Below, piece by piece: positions 17,791 to 27,103 of a stretch of 64,000 nt of DNA (position 1 is the first letter of the stretch; every line of letters begins with the position of its first letter). A program made the position numbers and the translations under genes. Location: contig NZ_JAODVR010000001.1 in the NCBI RefSeq assembly GCF_025399835.1, forward strand, positions 2,480,001 through 2,544,000, given 5' to 3'. The DNA is from Haloarchaeobius sp. HME9146. Lineage in GTDB: Archaea > Halobacteriota > Halobacteria > Halobacteriales > Natrialbaceae. Under the pieces are notes generated by a model. It saw only the letters and a list, made by a program, of their open reading frames with translations. It was not told the origin of the DNA and did not search any database.

Positions 17791-19113
17791 CTAGTCGTCG
17801 GCTTCCGCGGCGGATTCGGCACCCTTCGCGGCGGCCGCCGCCTGGCTTTCGAGGTACTCGTCGGCGTCGAGTGCGGCCTTACAACCCATGCCGGCTGCGG
17901 TGACCGCCTGCTGGTAGTGGTAGTCGACGACGTCGCCAGCGCCGAAGATTCCCTCGACGTGGGTCTCGGTCTGGCCGCCACCGAAGCCGCCCTTCGTCTT
18001 CAGGTAGCCATCCTCGTCCATCTCGACGCCCGTGCCTTCGAGGTACTCGGTGTTCGGCGTGTGGCCGATGGCGTAGAACACGGCACCGACGTCCAGTTCG
18101 GACTCCTCGGTCTCGGGGTCGTCGAGCTTGGCCGTCGGGTGGCCTTCGGGGTGCTCGACCAGCGTCACGTGGTCGACGCCCTCCTCCTGGGAGCCGTGGA
18201 GTTCGGTGACCTCGGTGTTCCAGAGGACCTCGATCTCGCCGGCGTCGACCTTGTCCATCACACGGTCGATCCAGACGTCCTCGGCACGGAACTCGTCGCG
18301 ACGGTGGGCGATGTACACCTTGTTCGCGAACTTGGTGAGGAAGGAGGCCTCCTCCATGGCGGCGTCACCGCCACCGACGACGAGCATGTCCTCGTCGCGG
18401 AAGAACGCGCCGTCACAGGTCGCACACGTGGAGAGCCCGTAGCCCATCAGCTCGTCCTGTCCGGGGATGTCGAGTGTGCGGGCGGACGCGCCGGAGGCCG
18501 CGATGAACGAGTCCGCGGTGTAGACGGAGCCGTCCTTGAGCTCGACGCGGAACGGGCGCGAGGAGGCGTCGACGTCCGTGATGATGCCGTTCTTCGTGTC
18601 GGCACCGAACTTCTTGGCCTGCTCTTTCATGTTGTTGATGAGCTCCGGCCCGGAGATGCCCTCGGGGAAGCCGGGGTAGTTCTCCACGTCCGTCGTCAGG
18701 GTGAGCTGGCCACCGGGCTCGTCGCCCTCGATGACGAGGGGCTCGTTGTTCGAGCGAGCCGCGTAGATGGCTGCCGTCAGGCCGGCGATGCCGGTTCCCG
18801 CGATGATCATCTTGCGGTGCTCGGTCACGTCGCCGCCGTCGGGACGGGCCAGCCCGAGCTTCTCGTCGAGCTCGCCGGTCTCGTTGAGGGCGCTGGTGTC
18901 GTCCCAGCCACCGATGAGCTCGTCGTCGATGAACACCTCGGGGGCGGTCTTTCGCCCGTCTGCGCGCTCGACCATCTCCTCGAACAGCTCGTCGTCTCCC
19001 GTCACGTTGTACGTGACGTACTCGACGCCTTTCTCGTCGAAGAGGTCCTTCGCCTTGTCGCAGTACGGGCAGTTCTCCTTCGTGTATATCTCCACGTGCG
19101 GCGAGTCTGTCAT
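17791..19113 (-). CDS. trxB: glutaredoxin-thioredoxin reductase fusion
   Basis: The 440-residue protein starts with a glutaredoxin-like domain of about 80 residues holding the active-site CPYC near residue 14 and the TAPEVFIDDELIGG cis-Pro region. After a short linker comes a complete low-molecular-weight thioredoxin reductase: an N-terminal GTGIAGLTAA dinucleotide motif, the redox-active CATCDG, the second VGGGDAAMEEA NADPH motif, and a C-terminal FGAGDV FAD motif. The fusion could pass electrons from NADPH to the attached glutaredoxin. ATG at 19113 has ggaagagg just upstream and a TATA box (ctataaaag) about 28 nt upstream. Confidence 0.92.
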   Translation of the reverse strand: MTDSPHVEIYTKENCPYCDKAKDLFDEKGVEYVTYNVTGDDELFEEMVERADGRKTAPEVFIDDELIGGWDDTSALNETGELDEKLGLARPDGGDVTEHRKMIIAGTGIAGLTAAIYAARSNNEPLVIEGDEPGGQLTLTTDVENYPGFPEGISGPELINNMKEQAKKFGADTKNGIITDVDASSRPFRVELKDGSVYTADSFIAASGASARTLDIPGQDELMGYGLSTCATCDGAFFRDEDMLVVGGGDAAMEEASFLTKFANKVYIAHRRDEFRAEDVWIDRVMDKVDAGEIEVLWNTEVTELHGSQEEGVDHVTLVEHPEGHPTAKLDDPETEESELDVGAVFYAIGHTPNTEYLEGTGVEMDEDGYLKTKGGFGGGQTETHVEGIFGAGDVVDYHYQQAVTAAGMGCKAALDADEYLESQAAAAAKGAESAAEADD

Positions 19114-19382
19114 GCCTCTTCCTACCGCCTGTACGGCTTTTATAGTTGCGTTGTTCTGCATCGCTTGCGCCCACCTGTCTTGTGTTAACATGGCAATACT
19201 GGGTGGGCTGTGGTGCTGACAGTGGTTTCGAAAGGTCACCTGGCGTCTGACGGACGACGTCGAAGTGTCGCTGGAACACCCACCCACGCAGAGCAGGCAA
19301 GTCCCCTGACCGGGATGGACGAACTGTCCGGGGTACTGCCAGTACCCTGTCTACTGGTGAATCCCTCACACTGCGAGACGTA

Positions 19383-20693
19383 TCAGTCTCGGCCGTCACG
19401 CCCCGACGACTGGACCTCCTGGAACTCGACGGAGACGGTCACGTCGGTCCCCGTCTGTCGTTCGACCGCGGCTTCGATGGTCGATGCGAGGTCGGGGAAC
19501 TGCTCGTCGGCCGGTCTGTTGACCACCACCGTCACGCCCCGTGCCCCGTCGGTCGGCCCGTGGTCGAACCCGGTCATCTCGGTCTGGACCGCGACCAGTT
19601 CGAGCGCCTCGTACTCGGACCGGTCGAGGGTCTCGGAGACGGCGTCGTTGGTCTGCGTGTCGAACGCCGCCTTGCCCGTGAGAACCGTTCCAGCCGCAGT
19701 CACGACGAGGAGGAGGGCCACGAGCGTCACGAACGTCGGCCAGTACTCGCGGGCAGACCGACGGCCCGACAGCCCGTCCCAGCCGTCGGGCCGGTAACCC
19801 AGGTACCACAACACCGCGAAACCGGAGAGGTTCACGGCCACCGCGTTCGCCACGAGGAGGACGAACGCGCCGATGGCGACCGACGGCGCACCCCAGGCGA
19901 GCCCGATACCGACCGCGGCGGCGGCCGGGATGAGCGCCGCGGCGATCATCACACCGACGAGCGAGACGGGGAGCGCGGTCGCGAGGCCGAACGCGCCGGC
20001 CGCACCCGAACAGACCGCGACCACGAACGAGAGCAAGCCCGGCGAGATGCGCTTGGCCACCTGCCCGATTCCGGAGACGTGCAGACTCACGGGCAAGAGC
20101 TGGCCGTACCGTATCGTGACCCCGAGGACGGTCGCCCCGACGATGGCGGCGGCGTAGCCCGCCAGCTGGGTCCGGACACCGAGTTTCAGCATCTGTCGGT
20201 CGCCGAGTGCCATGCCGACGCTGGTGATGAGGGCGCGACCGACCTGTGGCGCGATGACCATCGCCCCGACGACGATGGCCGGCGAATCGAGCAACAGCCC
20301 CACGGCCGCCACGATGGCGCTCAGGCCGGTCATCGAGTAGTAGGTGAGTGCATTGCGGTGCATCCCGAGGGCCTTCCCGCGTATCTCCTCGCTGGCGACC
20401 GTATCGTCCTCCTCGACGCCCGCGACGAACCGGTCCTCCAGTTCGTCGTAGTGGCTGGTCTTCGCCGTCTCGGCCGTCGAGATGACGGTGTAGCGCTCGT
20501 CGTCCAGCCCCGCATCGCGCAGCCGGTCGAGGACGTAATCGACCGCCTGAATCGGGATGGGGAACTCGATCAAGACGGCGTCGTCGTCCTCCCGCGCCTC
20601 GGAGGTGATGACGTAATCCACGTCCTCGTCCTGCAACACTTCGACGAGGTCGTCCACCCGTTCGTCTCTCGCCAGGACCCGGACCAGTCGCAT
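19383..20693 (-). CDS. DUF389/TIGR00341 family membrane protein
   Basis: The 436-residue protein has a cytoplasmic N-terminal domain (about 130 residues, start MRLVRVLARDERVDDLVEVL) resembling a small ACT-like sensor. It is followed by about eight hydrophobic helices containing SPAIVVGAMVIAPQ, the hallmark of the DUF389 family. A short soluble C-terminal domain follows. The family is widespread in archaea and actinobacteria, and its role, perhaps transport, is unknown. The start at 20693 avoids an N-terminal extension lacking family similarity. Confidence 0.88.
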   Translation of the reverse strand: MRLVRVLARDERVDDLVEVLQDEDVDYVITSEAREDDDAVLIEFPIPIQAVDYVLDRLRDAGLDDERYTVISTAETAKTSHYDELEDRFVAGVEEDDTVASEEIRGKALGMHRNALTYYSMTGLSAIVAAVGLLLDSPAIVVGAMVIAPQVGRALITSVGMALGDRQMLKLGVRTQLAGYAAAIVGATVLGVTIRYGQLLPVSLHVSGIGQVAKRISPGLLSFVVAVCSGAAGAFGLATALPVSLVGVMIAAALIPAAAAVGIGLAWGAPSVAIGAFVLLVANAVAVNLSGFAVLWYLGYRPDGWDGLSGRRSAREYWPTFVTLVALLLVVTAAGTVLTGKAAFDTQTNDAVSETLDRSEYEALELVAVQTEMTGFDHGPTDGARGVTVVVNRPADEQFPDLASTIEAAVERQTGTDVTVSVEFQEVQSSGRDGRD

Positions 20694-20815
20694 TTCCCGG
20701 GGATTGCCGGGGACACCCGTTAACGATGTAGCCAAGTCCTCTTGCGGGTGACCGGTGGGCTTTCCCACACGTCGACGACGAAGGGCTTACACTGCAACCT
20801 GCCCTCGACTCGGGC

Positions 20816-21100
20816 ATGGCCGCGGACCTGCACGAGAAGACGAACCGGTACCACGACCTCCTCGAAGAGGCCCTCGACGTGGCAGAGGTCGCGCCGCAGA
20901 CGGACACGCCGATGGGTCAGGCCGCCCTGGAGTGCCTGGAGATGGCGCAGTCCTACCTCGACGACGGCGAGCACTTCCGCGAGCATGACGACTGGGTGAA
21001 CGCCCTGGCGGCGTTCTCGTACGGCCACGCCTGGCTGGACGCGGGCGCGAGAATCGGCCTGTTCGAAGTGCCGCGAGAGGGCCACCTGTTCACCGTGTGA
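20816..21100 (+). CDS. DUF357 family protein
   Basis: The 94-residue all-helical protein (HEKTNRYHDLLEEALD, then ALECLEMAQSYLDDGEHF and NALAAFSYGHAWLDAG) matches DUF357, an archaeal family of helical-hairpin proteins with no established function. It is divergent from the DUF389 gene with 122 bp between the starts. It lies just upstream of a small regulator gene on the same strand. Confidence 0.85.
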   Translation: MAADLHEKTNRYHDLLEEALDVAEVAPQTDTPMGQAALECLEMAQSYLDDGEHFREHDDWVNALAAFSYGHAWLDAGARIGLFEVPREGHLFTV

Positions 21101-21198
21101 ACCGGTCACGAGAATCTGCAGTTTCGGCACCGCTCTCCGCGAATCTCGCCGCCCGTTGGCGATGGTATTACGTAAGGGGGGTGAGTGGGAGGTAGACG

Positions 21199-21474
21199 AT
21201 GGAGGCGGTCCTGTGGTACGTGTTGACCGGGACGCGCGGTGGTGAGAACCGTGTCCGAATCCTGCGTGCCCTCGACGAACGACCGCGGAACGCCAACCAA
21301 CTCGCGGAGGACCTCGACCTCGACTACAAGACGGTTCGACATCACCTCGACGTGCTCAGTGACAACGACATCGTGAAAGACAGCGGTGACGACTACGGGG
21401 CCATCTACCTGCCGACCGACCAGGCCCGCCACCACTGGGACACCGTCGAGGACATCATGGCAAAGGTGGAGTGA
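21199..21474 (+). CDS. ArsR-like winged-helix transcription regulator
   Basis: The 91-residue protein is little more than a winged helix: RVRILRALDERPRNANQLAEDL as helices 1-2, LDYKTVRHHLDVL as recognition helix, and a wing around DIVKDSGDDYGAIY. A GGGAGG ribosome-binding site lies at 21187-21192, six bases before the ATG, so translation is SD-led rather than leaderless. A small membrane-protein gene follows 55 bp downstream and the pair may work together, for example as membrane-linked sensing. The ligand is unknown. Confidence 0.85.
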   Translation: MEAVLWYVLTGTRGGENRVRILRALDERPRNANQLAEDLDLDYKTVRHHLDVLSDNDIVKDSGDDYGAIYLPTDQARHHWDTVEDIMAKVE

Positions 21475-21529
21475 GTATGGCCGAAATTGGGAAAGAGTAT
21501 AACCACGGTTGCGGCAAACGGAGGAATAG

Positions 21530-21841
21530 ATGAGCATCTGGGTCACCCTGGCGAAGGCCGCGACCGTGGCTAACGTCGCGCTGTTGCTCGCCCTCGGGTA
21601 CGTGTGGGGCCGGAACTTCCTGAAGTTCCGGTCGAAGCACACGATGGGGCTGTTGATCTTCTCGGCGTTCCTCCTCGCGGAGAACCTGCTGGTGCTCTAC
21701 TACTACCAGCTGGACCCGACGCTGTCGGCGTGGTGGCACACCGACAGCATGGTCCCGCGCCCGGTGTGGCAGGCCCAGATGCTGCTCCACGTGATGCAGA
21801 CGTTCGGACTCGGCTTTCTGGCCTGGGTCAGCTGGGACTGA
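21530..21841 (+). CDS. small three-helix membrane protein
   Basis: The 103-residue protein has three hydrophobic helices (about 10-24, 40-58 and 84-100) separated by a polar loop with conserved-looking Trp residues. It follows the winged-helix regulator gene. It also has its own TATA-like gagtataac (about 21495-21503) about 30 nt upstream, and GGAGG at 21520-21524, so it can be expressed separately. Conserved in haloarchaea as a hypothetical membrane protein; function unknown. Confidence 0.75.
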   Translation: MSIWVTLAKAATVANVALLLALGYVWGRNFLKFRSKHTMGLLIFSAFLLAENLLVLYYYQLDPTLSAWWHTDSMVPRPVWQAQMLLHVMQTFGLGFLAWVSWD

Positions 21842-22044
21842 CCGGTCCACCACGCGGCACCCCGAATCGCGCCGTTCTCCGCGACCCACCCTTTTATACG
21901 TATTCGCTGTTCCTCCCTGATTCTAGTTATACCTGGGTACACCACCAAAAACGAGTGATGGCGGTGAGACTGTGGTGAGAATTGGGTGAGCTTGGGGCCG
22001 CAGTTCGGCAAATCGGTTTTAATACCCTGTTCGACGGTCGGAGT

Positions 22045-24084
22045 ATGCGGAAACGCATCACCACGCTGGTGGTCGTCGCGATGCTCGTCAGCACCGGGCT
22101 GGCGGGCGTGGCGGCTGCTGGCCAAGGCACGAACGCGGCAGATGCGGCAGTACAGTTCACTGGACAGACCTCCGGTGGTTCCACGGTCGTGGTCGACGAG
22201 GTGACCCTGCCCGAGGGTGGCTTCGTCACCATCCACGACGCGACGCTGGGTGACGGCAAGACGCTGGAGAGCGTCCGCGGTACCTCACAGTACCTCGAAG
22301 CGGGCACGCACCAGAACGTCACCATCCACCTCGACGACACGCTCTCCGAGGATGCCACGCTGTTCGCGATGGCACACAAGGACACGAACGGTGACCAGAG
22401 CTACTCCTTCGTCGCCGACGGTGGCTCGACCGACGGCCCGTACACGGCCGGCGGTGACATCGTGATGCAGTCCGCCGACGTGACGGTCTCCGCGACGGTC
22501 TCGATGGCCGACGGCCCGGTCGCTGACGACACGGTCGTCGTCGACCGCGTCGAGCTCTCGGAGGGCGGCTTCGTGACGGTCCACGACGCGACCGTCACCG
22601 AGGGTGCCGTCTTCGAGAGCATCCGCGGCACCTCCCAGTACCTCAGTGCTGGCGTGCACGAGAACGTGCGCATCACGCTCGAGAAGCCCCTGACCGAGAA
22701 CACGACGCTGGTCCCGATGGCCCACATGGACACCGACGATGACCAGACCTACACCTTCGACACCTCCGAGGGCGAGAACGACGGTCCCTACACCGCTGAC
22801 GGCAGCGCGGTCGTCGACACGGCCGCCGTGACGCTCTCCGACGAGGCGACCGCGACCTTCGACGCCCAGGCCTCCGGCGGCCACCGCGTCGTGGTCGACT
22901 CCGTCTTCCTCCCCGAGGGCGGCTTCGTGACGATCCACGACAGCAGCCTGAGCGAGGGCGACGTGTTCGACAGCGTCCGCGGCACCTCCGAATACCTGGC
23001 ACCGGGCTACCACGAGAACGTCGAGGTCGTCCTCGAGAAGCCGATGACCGAGGACGGCTCGCTCGTCGCGATGCCGCACATGGACACGGACGGTGACATG
23101 ACGTACGACTTCGTCGACAGCGAGGGCAGCGACGACGGCCCGTACACCGCTGACGGCGGTGCCGTGGTCGACGCCGGGAACGTCACCATCTCCGCGAGCG
23201 TTGCGATGGCCGACCAGCCCTCCGACGGGCACACGGTCGTCGTGCAGGACGTCGACCTCGCCGAGGGCGGCTTCGTGACGGTCCACGACAGCTCGCTGTT
23301 CGCGGGAGCGACCCTCGACAGCGTCGTCGGCACGTCCGACTACCTCGAAGCGGGCCACCACGAGAACGTCACCATCACGCTCGACAGCACGCTGCGCTCC
23401 ACGCAGACGCTCGTCCCGATGGCCCACATGGACAGCAACGACGACCAGACGTACTCGTTCGTCGAGGACGAGGGCGGCGCTGACGGCCCCTACGTCTACG
23501 ACGGCGGTGCCGTGGTCGACACGGCCCGCGCCCAGGTCGGCGCGACCGTGACGTTCCAGGCCCAGGAGACGATGGGTGAGACGGTCGTCGTCGACTCCGT
23601 CACCCTCTCCAACGGTGGCTTCGTCACCATCCACGACGGGAGCCTGAGCGAGGGTGCCGTCTTCGACAGCGTCCGTGGCACGTCGGAGTACCTCGCACCC
23701 GGCACGCACGAGGACGTCGAGATCACGCTCGACGCGCCGGTCCAGGAGGACTCGACGCTCATCGCGATGGCGCACAGGGACTCGAACGGCGACCAGACGT
23801 ACACCTTCGTCGAGAGTGACGGGGCGAACGACGGGCCGTACGTAGCGAAGGGTGCGGTCGTCTCCGGGGCATCCGTCACCGTCACGGGCGAGACGATGAC
23901 GGAGACGACGACCACGACCGCGATGGACGAGCAAACCACCGGGATGGACGAGTCCACGACGATGATGGACGACGACTCCGGTTCCGGTGAGGCCAGCAGT
24001 GGCGGCTCGCCCGGCTTCGGCATCGTCGCCGTGGCACTGGCACTGGTCGGCACGCTGGCACTGGGGGTCCGCCGCGCGAGCTGA
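22045..24084 (+). CDS. DUF7282-repeat surface protein with PGF-CTERM anchor
   Basis: The 679-residue precursor has a Sec signal peptide (MRKRITTLVVVAMLVSTGLA, cleaved near AAAG). Five tandem ~117-residue repeats follow, each with GGFVTIHD or GGFVTVHD, a GTS(D/E/Q)YL turn and an aspartate-rich MAHxDxxxD(Q)TY segment. A Thr-rich, likely O-glycosylated linker leads to a C-terminal PGF-CTERM motif, with a hydrophobic helix and a basic end (RRAS). PGF-CTERM proteins are cut and lipid-anchored by archaeosortase A. The MAHxD turns may bind calcium (inference). A ttttaata box about 25 nt before the ATG implies a leaderless mRNA. Confidence 0.9.
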   Translation: MRKRITTLVVVAMLVSTGLAGVAAAGQGTNAADAAVQFTGQTSGGSTVVVDEVTLPEGGFVTIHDATLGDGKTLESVRGTSQYLEAGTHQNVTIHLDDTLSEDATLFAMAHKDTNGDQSYSFVADGGSTDGPYTAGGDIVMQSADVTVSATVSMADGPVADDTVVVDRVELSEGGFVTVHDATVTEGAVFESIRGTSQYLSAGVHENVRITLEKPLTENTTLVPMAHMDTDDDQTYTFDTSEGENDGPYTADGSAVVDTAAVTLSDEATATFDAQASGGHRVVVDSVFLPEGGFVTIHDSSLSEGDVFDSVRGTSEYLAPGYHENVEVVLEKPMTEDGSLVAMPHMDTDGDMTYDFVDSEGSDDGPYTADGGAVVDAGNVTISASVAMADQPSDGHTVVVQDVDLAEGGFVTVHDSSLFAGATLDSVVGTSDYLEAGHHENVTITLDSTLRSTQTLVPMAHMDSNDDQTYSFVEDEGGADGPYVYDGGAVVDTARAQVGATVTFQAQETMGETVVVDSVTLSNGGFVTIHDGSLSEGAVFDSVRGTSEYLAPGTHEDVEITLDAPVQEDSTLIAMAHRDSNGDQTYTFVESDGANDGPYVAKGAVVSGASVTVTGETMTETTTTTAMDEQTTGMDESTTMMDDDSGSGEASSGGSPGFGIVAVALALVGTLALGVRRAS

Positions 24085-24316
24085 CGCGATTCCCCAGTAC
24101 CCGTTAGGGTTATATTCTTTGCGTGGTCGAAAGTGATATCAACCTTTTTTCGATTACCGATGGCATGATAAGCTTTGAACTCATGAGTATTTAAACCCAC
24201 CAATAGATTTAAGTACTTTGCGGTCTTACTTAGGGTGAGGACGGGTTCCCGTCTGGGCGTGAATTTTTTCCACCCATTCAGGCTCCTATCCGCGGCCATC
24301 ACGAGGGATACATATC
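24085..24316 (+). promoter_or_regulatory. AT-rich upstream region of tfb
   Basis: This 232-bp spacer is much richer in A+T than both neighbours. It contains TATA-like elements atttaaac near 24189 and gatttaag near 24206, which would give a 5' leader of roughly 80 nt before the TFB start codon. No SD-like sequence sits immediately before the ATG. Long leaders are unusual beside the leaderless genes in this window. Confidence 0.5.
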
Positions 24317-25282
24317 ATGAGCGATACAACAACCCGGACCAACACTGGCGAGGCAGAGAAGCGACTCCAGCAGGAAGAGCGGACCGTCTGCCCCGAGTGC
24401 AGTGGTGCACTGGTGCAGGACAGCGAACACGGTGAGATCGTCTGTGGCGAATGCGGTCTCGTGGTCGAGGAGGTGAACATCGACCACGGGCCCGAATGGC
24501 GCGCGTTCGACTCGAAAGAGAAGGACGAGAAGTCGCGCGTCGGTGCTCCGACGACGAAGATGATGCACGACGACGGGCTCTCGACCAACATCGGCTGGCA
24601 GGACAAAGACGCCTACGGACGGGCCCTGACCGCACGCCAGCGCCAGAAGATGCAGCGCCTCCGCACCTGGAACGAGCGCTTCCGCACCCGCGACTCGAAA
24701 GAGCGCAACCTGAAGCAGGCACTCGGCGAGATCGACCGGATGGCGTCCTCGCTCGGCCTCCCGGCCAACGTCCGCGAGACCGCCTCGGTCATCTACCGTC
24801 GCGCACTCAACGAGGACCTGCTCCCGGGCCGCTCCATCGAGGGCGTCGCTACCGCCGCCCTGTACGCGTCCGCGCGCCAGGCCGGCACGCCCCGGTCGCT
24901 CGACGAGATGGCGATGGTCAGCCGCGTCGACAAGATGGAGCTGACCCGGACGTACCGCTACATCGTCCGCGAGCTCAAACTCGAGATCAAGCCCGCCGAC
25001 CCCGAGAACTACGTGCCCCGGTTCGCGAGCGAACTCGGCCTCTCGGACGAGTCCGAGCGCCGCGCGCGCCTCCTGCTGGAGAACGCGCGCCAGGCTGGCA
25101 TCCACTCCGGGAAGTCGCCGGTCGGCCTCGCGGCAGCCGCCGTGTACGCGGCCGCCCTGCTGACGAACGAGAAGGTCACGCAGAACCAGGTCTCGGACGT
25201 GGCGAACATCTCCGAGGTTACCATCCGGAACCGGTACAAGGAGCTGCTAGACGCCTCGGACGCGTCGCTCACGACCCTCTGA
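24317..25282 (+). CDS. tfb: transcription initiation factor TFB
   Basis: The 321-residue protein has the N-terminal zinc ribbon (CPEC at about 25-28 and CGEC at about 44-47), a B-finger/linker region (EWRAFDSKEKDEKSRVGAP), and two cyclin folds: RMASSLGLP onward, and FASELGLSDE onward with an HTH ending EVTIRNRYKELL. It recruits RNA polymerase to TBP-bound promoters and reads the BRE. Haloarchaea usually carry several tfb paralogues with different promoter preferences; this one is full length and seems functional. Confidence 0.95.
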   Translation: MSDTTTRTNTGEAEKRLQQEERTVCPECSGALVQDSEHGEIVCGECGLVVEEVNIDHGPEWRAFDSKEKDEKSRVGAPTTKMMHDDGLSTNIGWQDKDAYGRALTARQRQKMQRLRTWNERFRTRDSKERNLKQALGEIDRMASSLGLPANVRETASVIYRRALNEDLLPGRSIEGVATAALYASARQAGTPRSLDEMAMVSRVDKMELTRTYRYIVRELKLEIKPADPENYVPRFASELGLSDESERRARLLLENARQAGIHSGKSPVGLAAAAVYAAALLTNEKVTQNQVSDVANISEVTIRNRYKELLDASDASLTTL

Positions 25283-25369
25283 ACGGTCTTTCGTCGATGA
25301 TGGCCGACTGACCGACGGTACCGGATACCGCGACAAAGTTTTTCACACCCTCCCGTGTTACTTCTCCCC

Positions 25370-25549
25370 ATGGTGGAAACCTACGTCCGCCTCCTGTGTC
25401 CGGAATGCCGGAAAGACTGGGAGTCAGCACCCGGCTCGTTGCCCGGACCGCGGAAGAACTTCAGTTGTCCGAACTGCCACGCGACGCGGCGCACGGCCGA
25501 GTTCATGCGTACAGAACACGACCTCGACGCGCTCAAACAGCTCAAGTAG
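25370..25549 (+). CDS. small zinc-ribbon protein (DUF7836-like)
   Basis: The 59-residue protein has two CxxC knuckles, CPECRKDW near residue 10 and CPNCHATR near residue 33, forming one zinc ribbon, followed by a short helix. ATG at 25370 is the natural start; a longer frame adds only five residues. It converges on the aIF2-beta gene with a 4-bp gap. It resembles the haloarchaeal DUF7836 family (from memory); function unknown. Confidence 0.75.
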   Translation: MVETYVRLLCPECRKDWESAPGSLPGPRKNFSCPNCHATRRTAEFMRTEHDLDALKQLK

Positions 25550-25553
25550 CAGT

Positions 25554-25961
25554 TCAGCCCTGGTTGACCGACGACAGTGCCCCGCAGGCGTCGCATTTCA
25601 GCACGGTCGTCCCCTGTCGTTCCTGCAGATGCGTGTCGGGTGAGCCGCACTCGCTACACGTGACGTACCCGGCGACGTACGCGTCCAGCGCGTCGGCGAC
25701 CCGGGACTCCTTGAACGAGCCCGTGAGCCGGGCCCGTCCGCTCTCGTCGATGTGGCCGCTGGTTCCCAGCTCGTTCTGGAGGAACTTCATGACGTGACCG
25801 GCCTCGCGGTTGAGCACGTCGACGGTGTCTGCGAAGTTCTCGTAGACGCTCATCTTCCCCTCCTGACGGACCGTCGGGTCGGGGACCTCGAAGCGGTCAC
25901 CTGTGGACTCGACGTCCGAGGACTCCTCGATTGCGCGATCCAGGTGGTCTTCGTAGCCCAT
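25554..25961 (-). CDS. eif2b: translation initiation factor aIF2 subunit beta
   Basis: The 135-residue protein is the usual length. It has an N-terminal helix (EDHLDRAI), the central alpha-beta domain (NFADTVDVLNREAGHVMKFL, ELGTSGHID, ARLTGSF) and the C-terminal zinc ribbon (CSECGSPDTHL, then CDACGA). As part of the heterotrimeric aIF2 it helps deliver initiator tRNA to the small ribosomal subunit. The start at 25961 gives a normal N-terminus. Confidence 0.95.
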   Translation of the reverse strand: MGYEDHLDRAIEESSDVESTGDRFEVPDPTVRQEGKMSVYENFADTVDVLNREAGHVMKFLQNELGTSGHIDESGRARLTGSFKESRVADALDAYVAGYVTCSECGSPDTHLQERQGTTVLKCDACGALSSVNQG

Positions 25962-26162
25962 GCGAGATAGTTCGGCCTGAGCGAGTAAAATATCTTGATA
26001 CTCCAGCCACCTCGATTCTGACTGGGGTGAGATTGCTTAATTCAACGGAAAACATGTATTTTTCCGGTTCTCTACCCATTGAGAACGTCAATCTACTGAC
26101 GCGCCGTGTTAACGCGACTCAGGATAATAATATAACCCTTGAACCAGTAGACCATTTTGGTT

Positions 26163-26402
26163 ATGAAGAAGCAGGAGCTCATTCACCTTCACGGCCTGCT
26201 CGCAGAGGTAAGCAATCACTACGACACACGGACAGAGGACGACCTCTCTCTGGACGAATACGAATCCCTGGGGATTCGCCCAACTTCCATCCACAAATCG
26301 AAAACCGACCACAAAGCAGCAGTCTTTGCGCTGGCGACCGGAATCACTTCGGACATGCACGAGGAGCAGACCGAAGAGACCGTCGCCGTCTCCGCAGACT
26401 GA
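26163..26402 (+). CDS. UPF0058 family protein
   Basis: The 79-residue protein begins MKKQELIHLHGLLAEV, diagnostic of the archaeal UPF0058 family, and continues with a helical middle (GIRPTSIHKSKTDHKAAVFAL). Function is unknown; members are small and widely conserved in haloarchaea. A TATA-like aatataac lies about 35 nt upstream. Starts upstream of 26163 add only two residues. Confidence 0.9.
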   Translation: MKKQELIHLHGLLAEVSNHYDTRTEDDLSLDEYESLGIRPTSIHKSKTDHKAAVFALATGITSDMHEEQTEETVAVSAD

Positions 26403-26485
26403 AACCGCAGACTCAGTTCTACGCAGCCAATTACCATCCCGGAAAGAACCGTCGATACCGACCGGACTCGCCCGCGCGCGACAGC

Positions 26486-26971
26486 TTATTCGATGAGGTC
26501 TTCGAACTCGGGGAGCACGTCGTCGTCCTCGTCCGGCTCCTGCTCGGCGACCTCGCCGCCATCCGTGCTGCTCACCTCTGCTTCGCTCTCGAGCTCCGCT
26601 GACTCGGCTTCGGCCTCGTCGTCCTCGTCGTCGTCTTCTTCGATGACCTCGACTTCCAGAACCTCCAGCGGGATGTTCGTCAGTCGCTGTCCGATCTCCT
26701 TGCGCGCGATGCGGGAGGCGTGTTCCTCGCGCTCGACGTTGAACACGGTCATCTCCAGTTCGAGTGCCACGAGTGCTTCGTCGGCCGCGATGAAGGCGGG
26801 CGGAAGCTCCTCACCCCCGGGTGAGGTGCGCGAGCCCATGTTGATCTCGACGTAGTTGAGGTCGGGATTCAGCATCTCTCCCGTCTTCGAGATGGCGATG
26901 CGAATCGCCTCGTCCTCTGTTTCCACGTCGTAAACCGGCACTGCAGCCTCGACGACCACTCTGCAGTTCAT
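26486..26971 (-). CDS. DUF555 (UPF0212) family protein
   Basis: The first ~110 residues match the archaeal DUF555 family (NCRVVVEAAVPVYDVETEDE, then NYVEINMG). An acidic tail rich in Glu/Asp follows, ending in PEFEDLIE, an expansion typical of halophiles. Function is unknown. A TATA-like cttgatacta lies about 28 nt upstream in the minus sense, so the mRNA is probably leaderless. It is divergent from the glycosylase gene. Confidence 0.88.
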   Translation of the reverse strand: MNCRVVVEAAVPVYDVETEDEAIRIAISKTGEMLNPDLNYVEINMGSRTSPGGEELPPAFIAADEALVALELEMTVFNVEREEHASRIARKEIGQRLTNIPLEVLEVEVIEEDDDEDDEAEAESAELESEAEVSSTDGGEVAEQEPDEDDDVLPEFEDLIE

Positions 26972-27103
26972 AATCGTTCTTTCATTCCCAGCCGAGTAGT
27001 ATCAAGGTTGGCCCTGACACGGTGCCGACGGTCATCGCCGCCGGCCGCATCCCGACGAGGGCGACCCGAAACCCAGAAACGTCCACACGCCAACGACCCG
27101 GTG

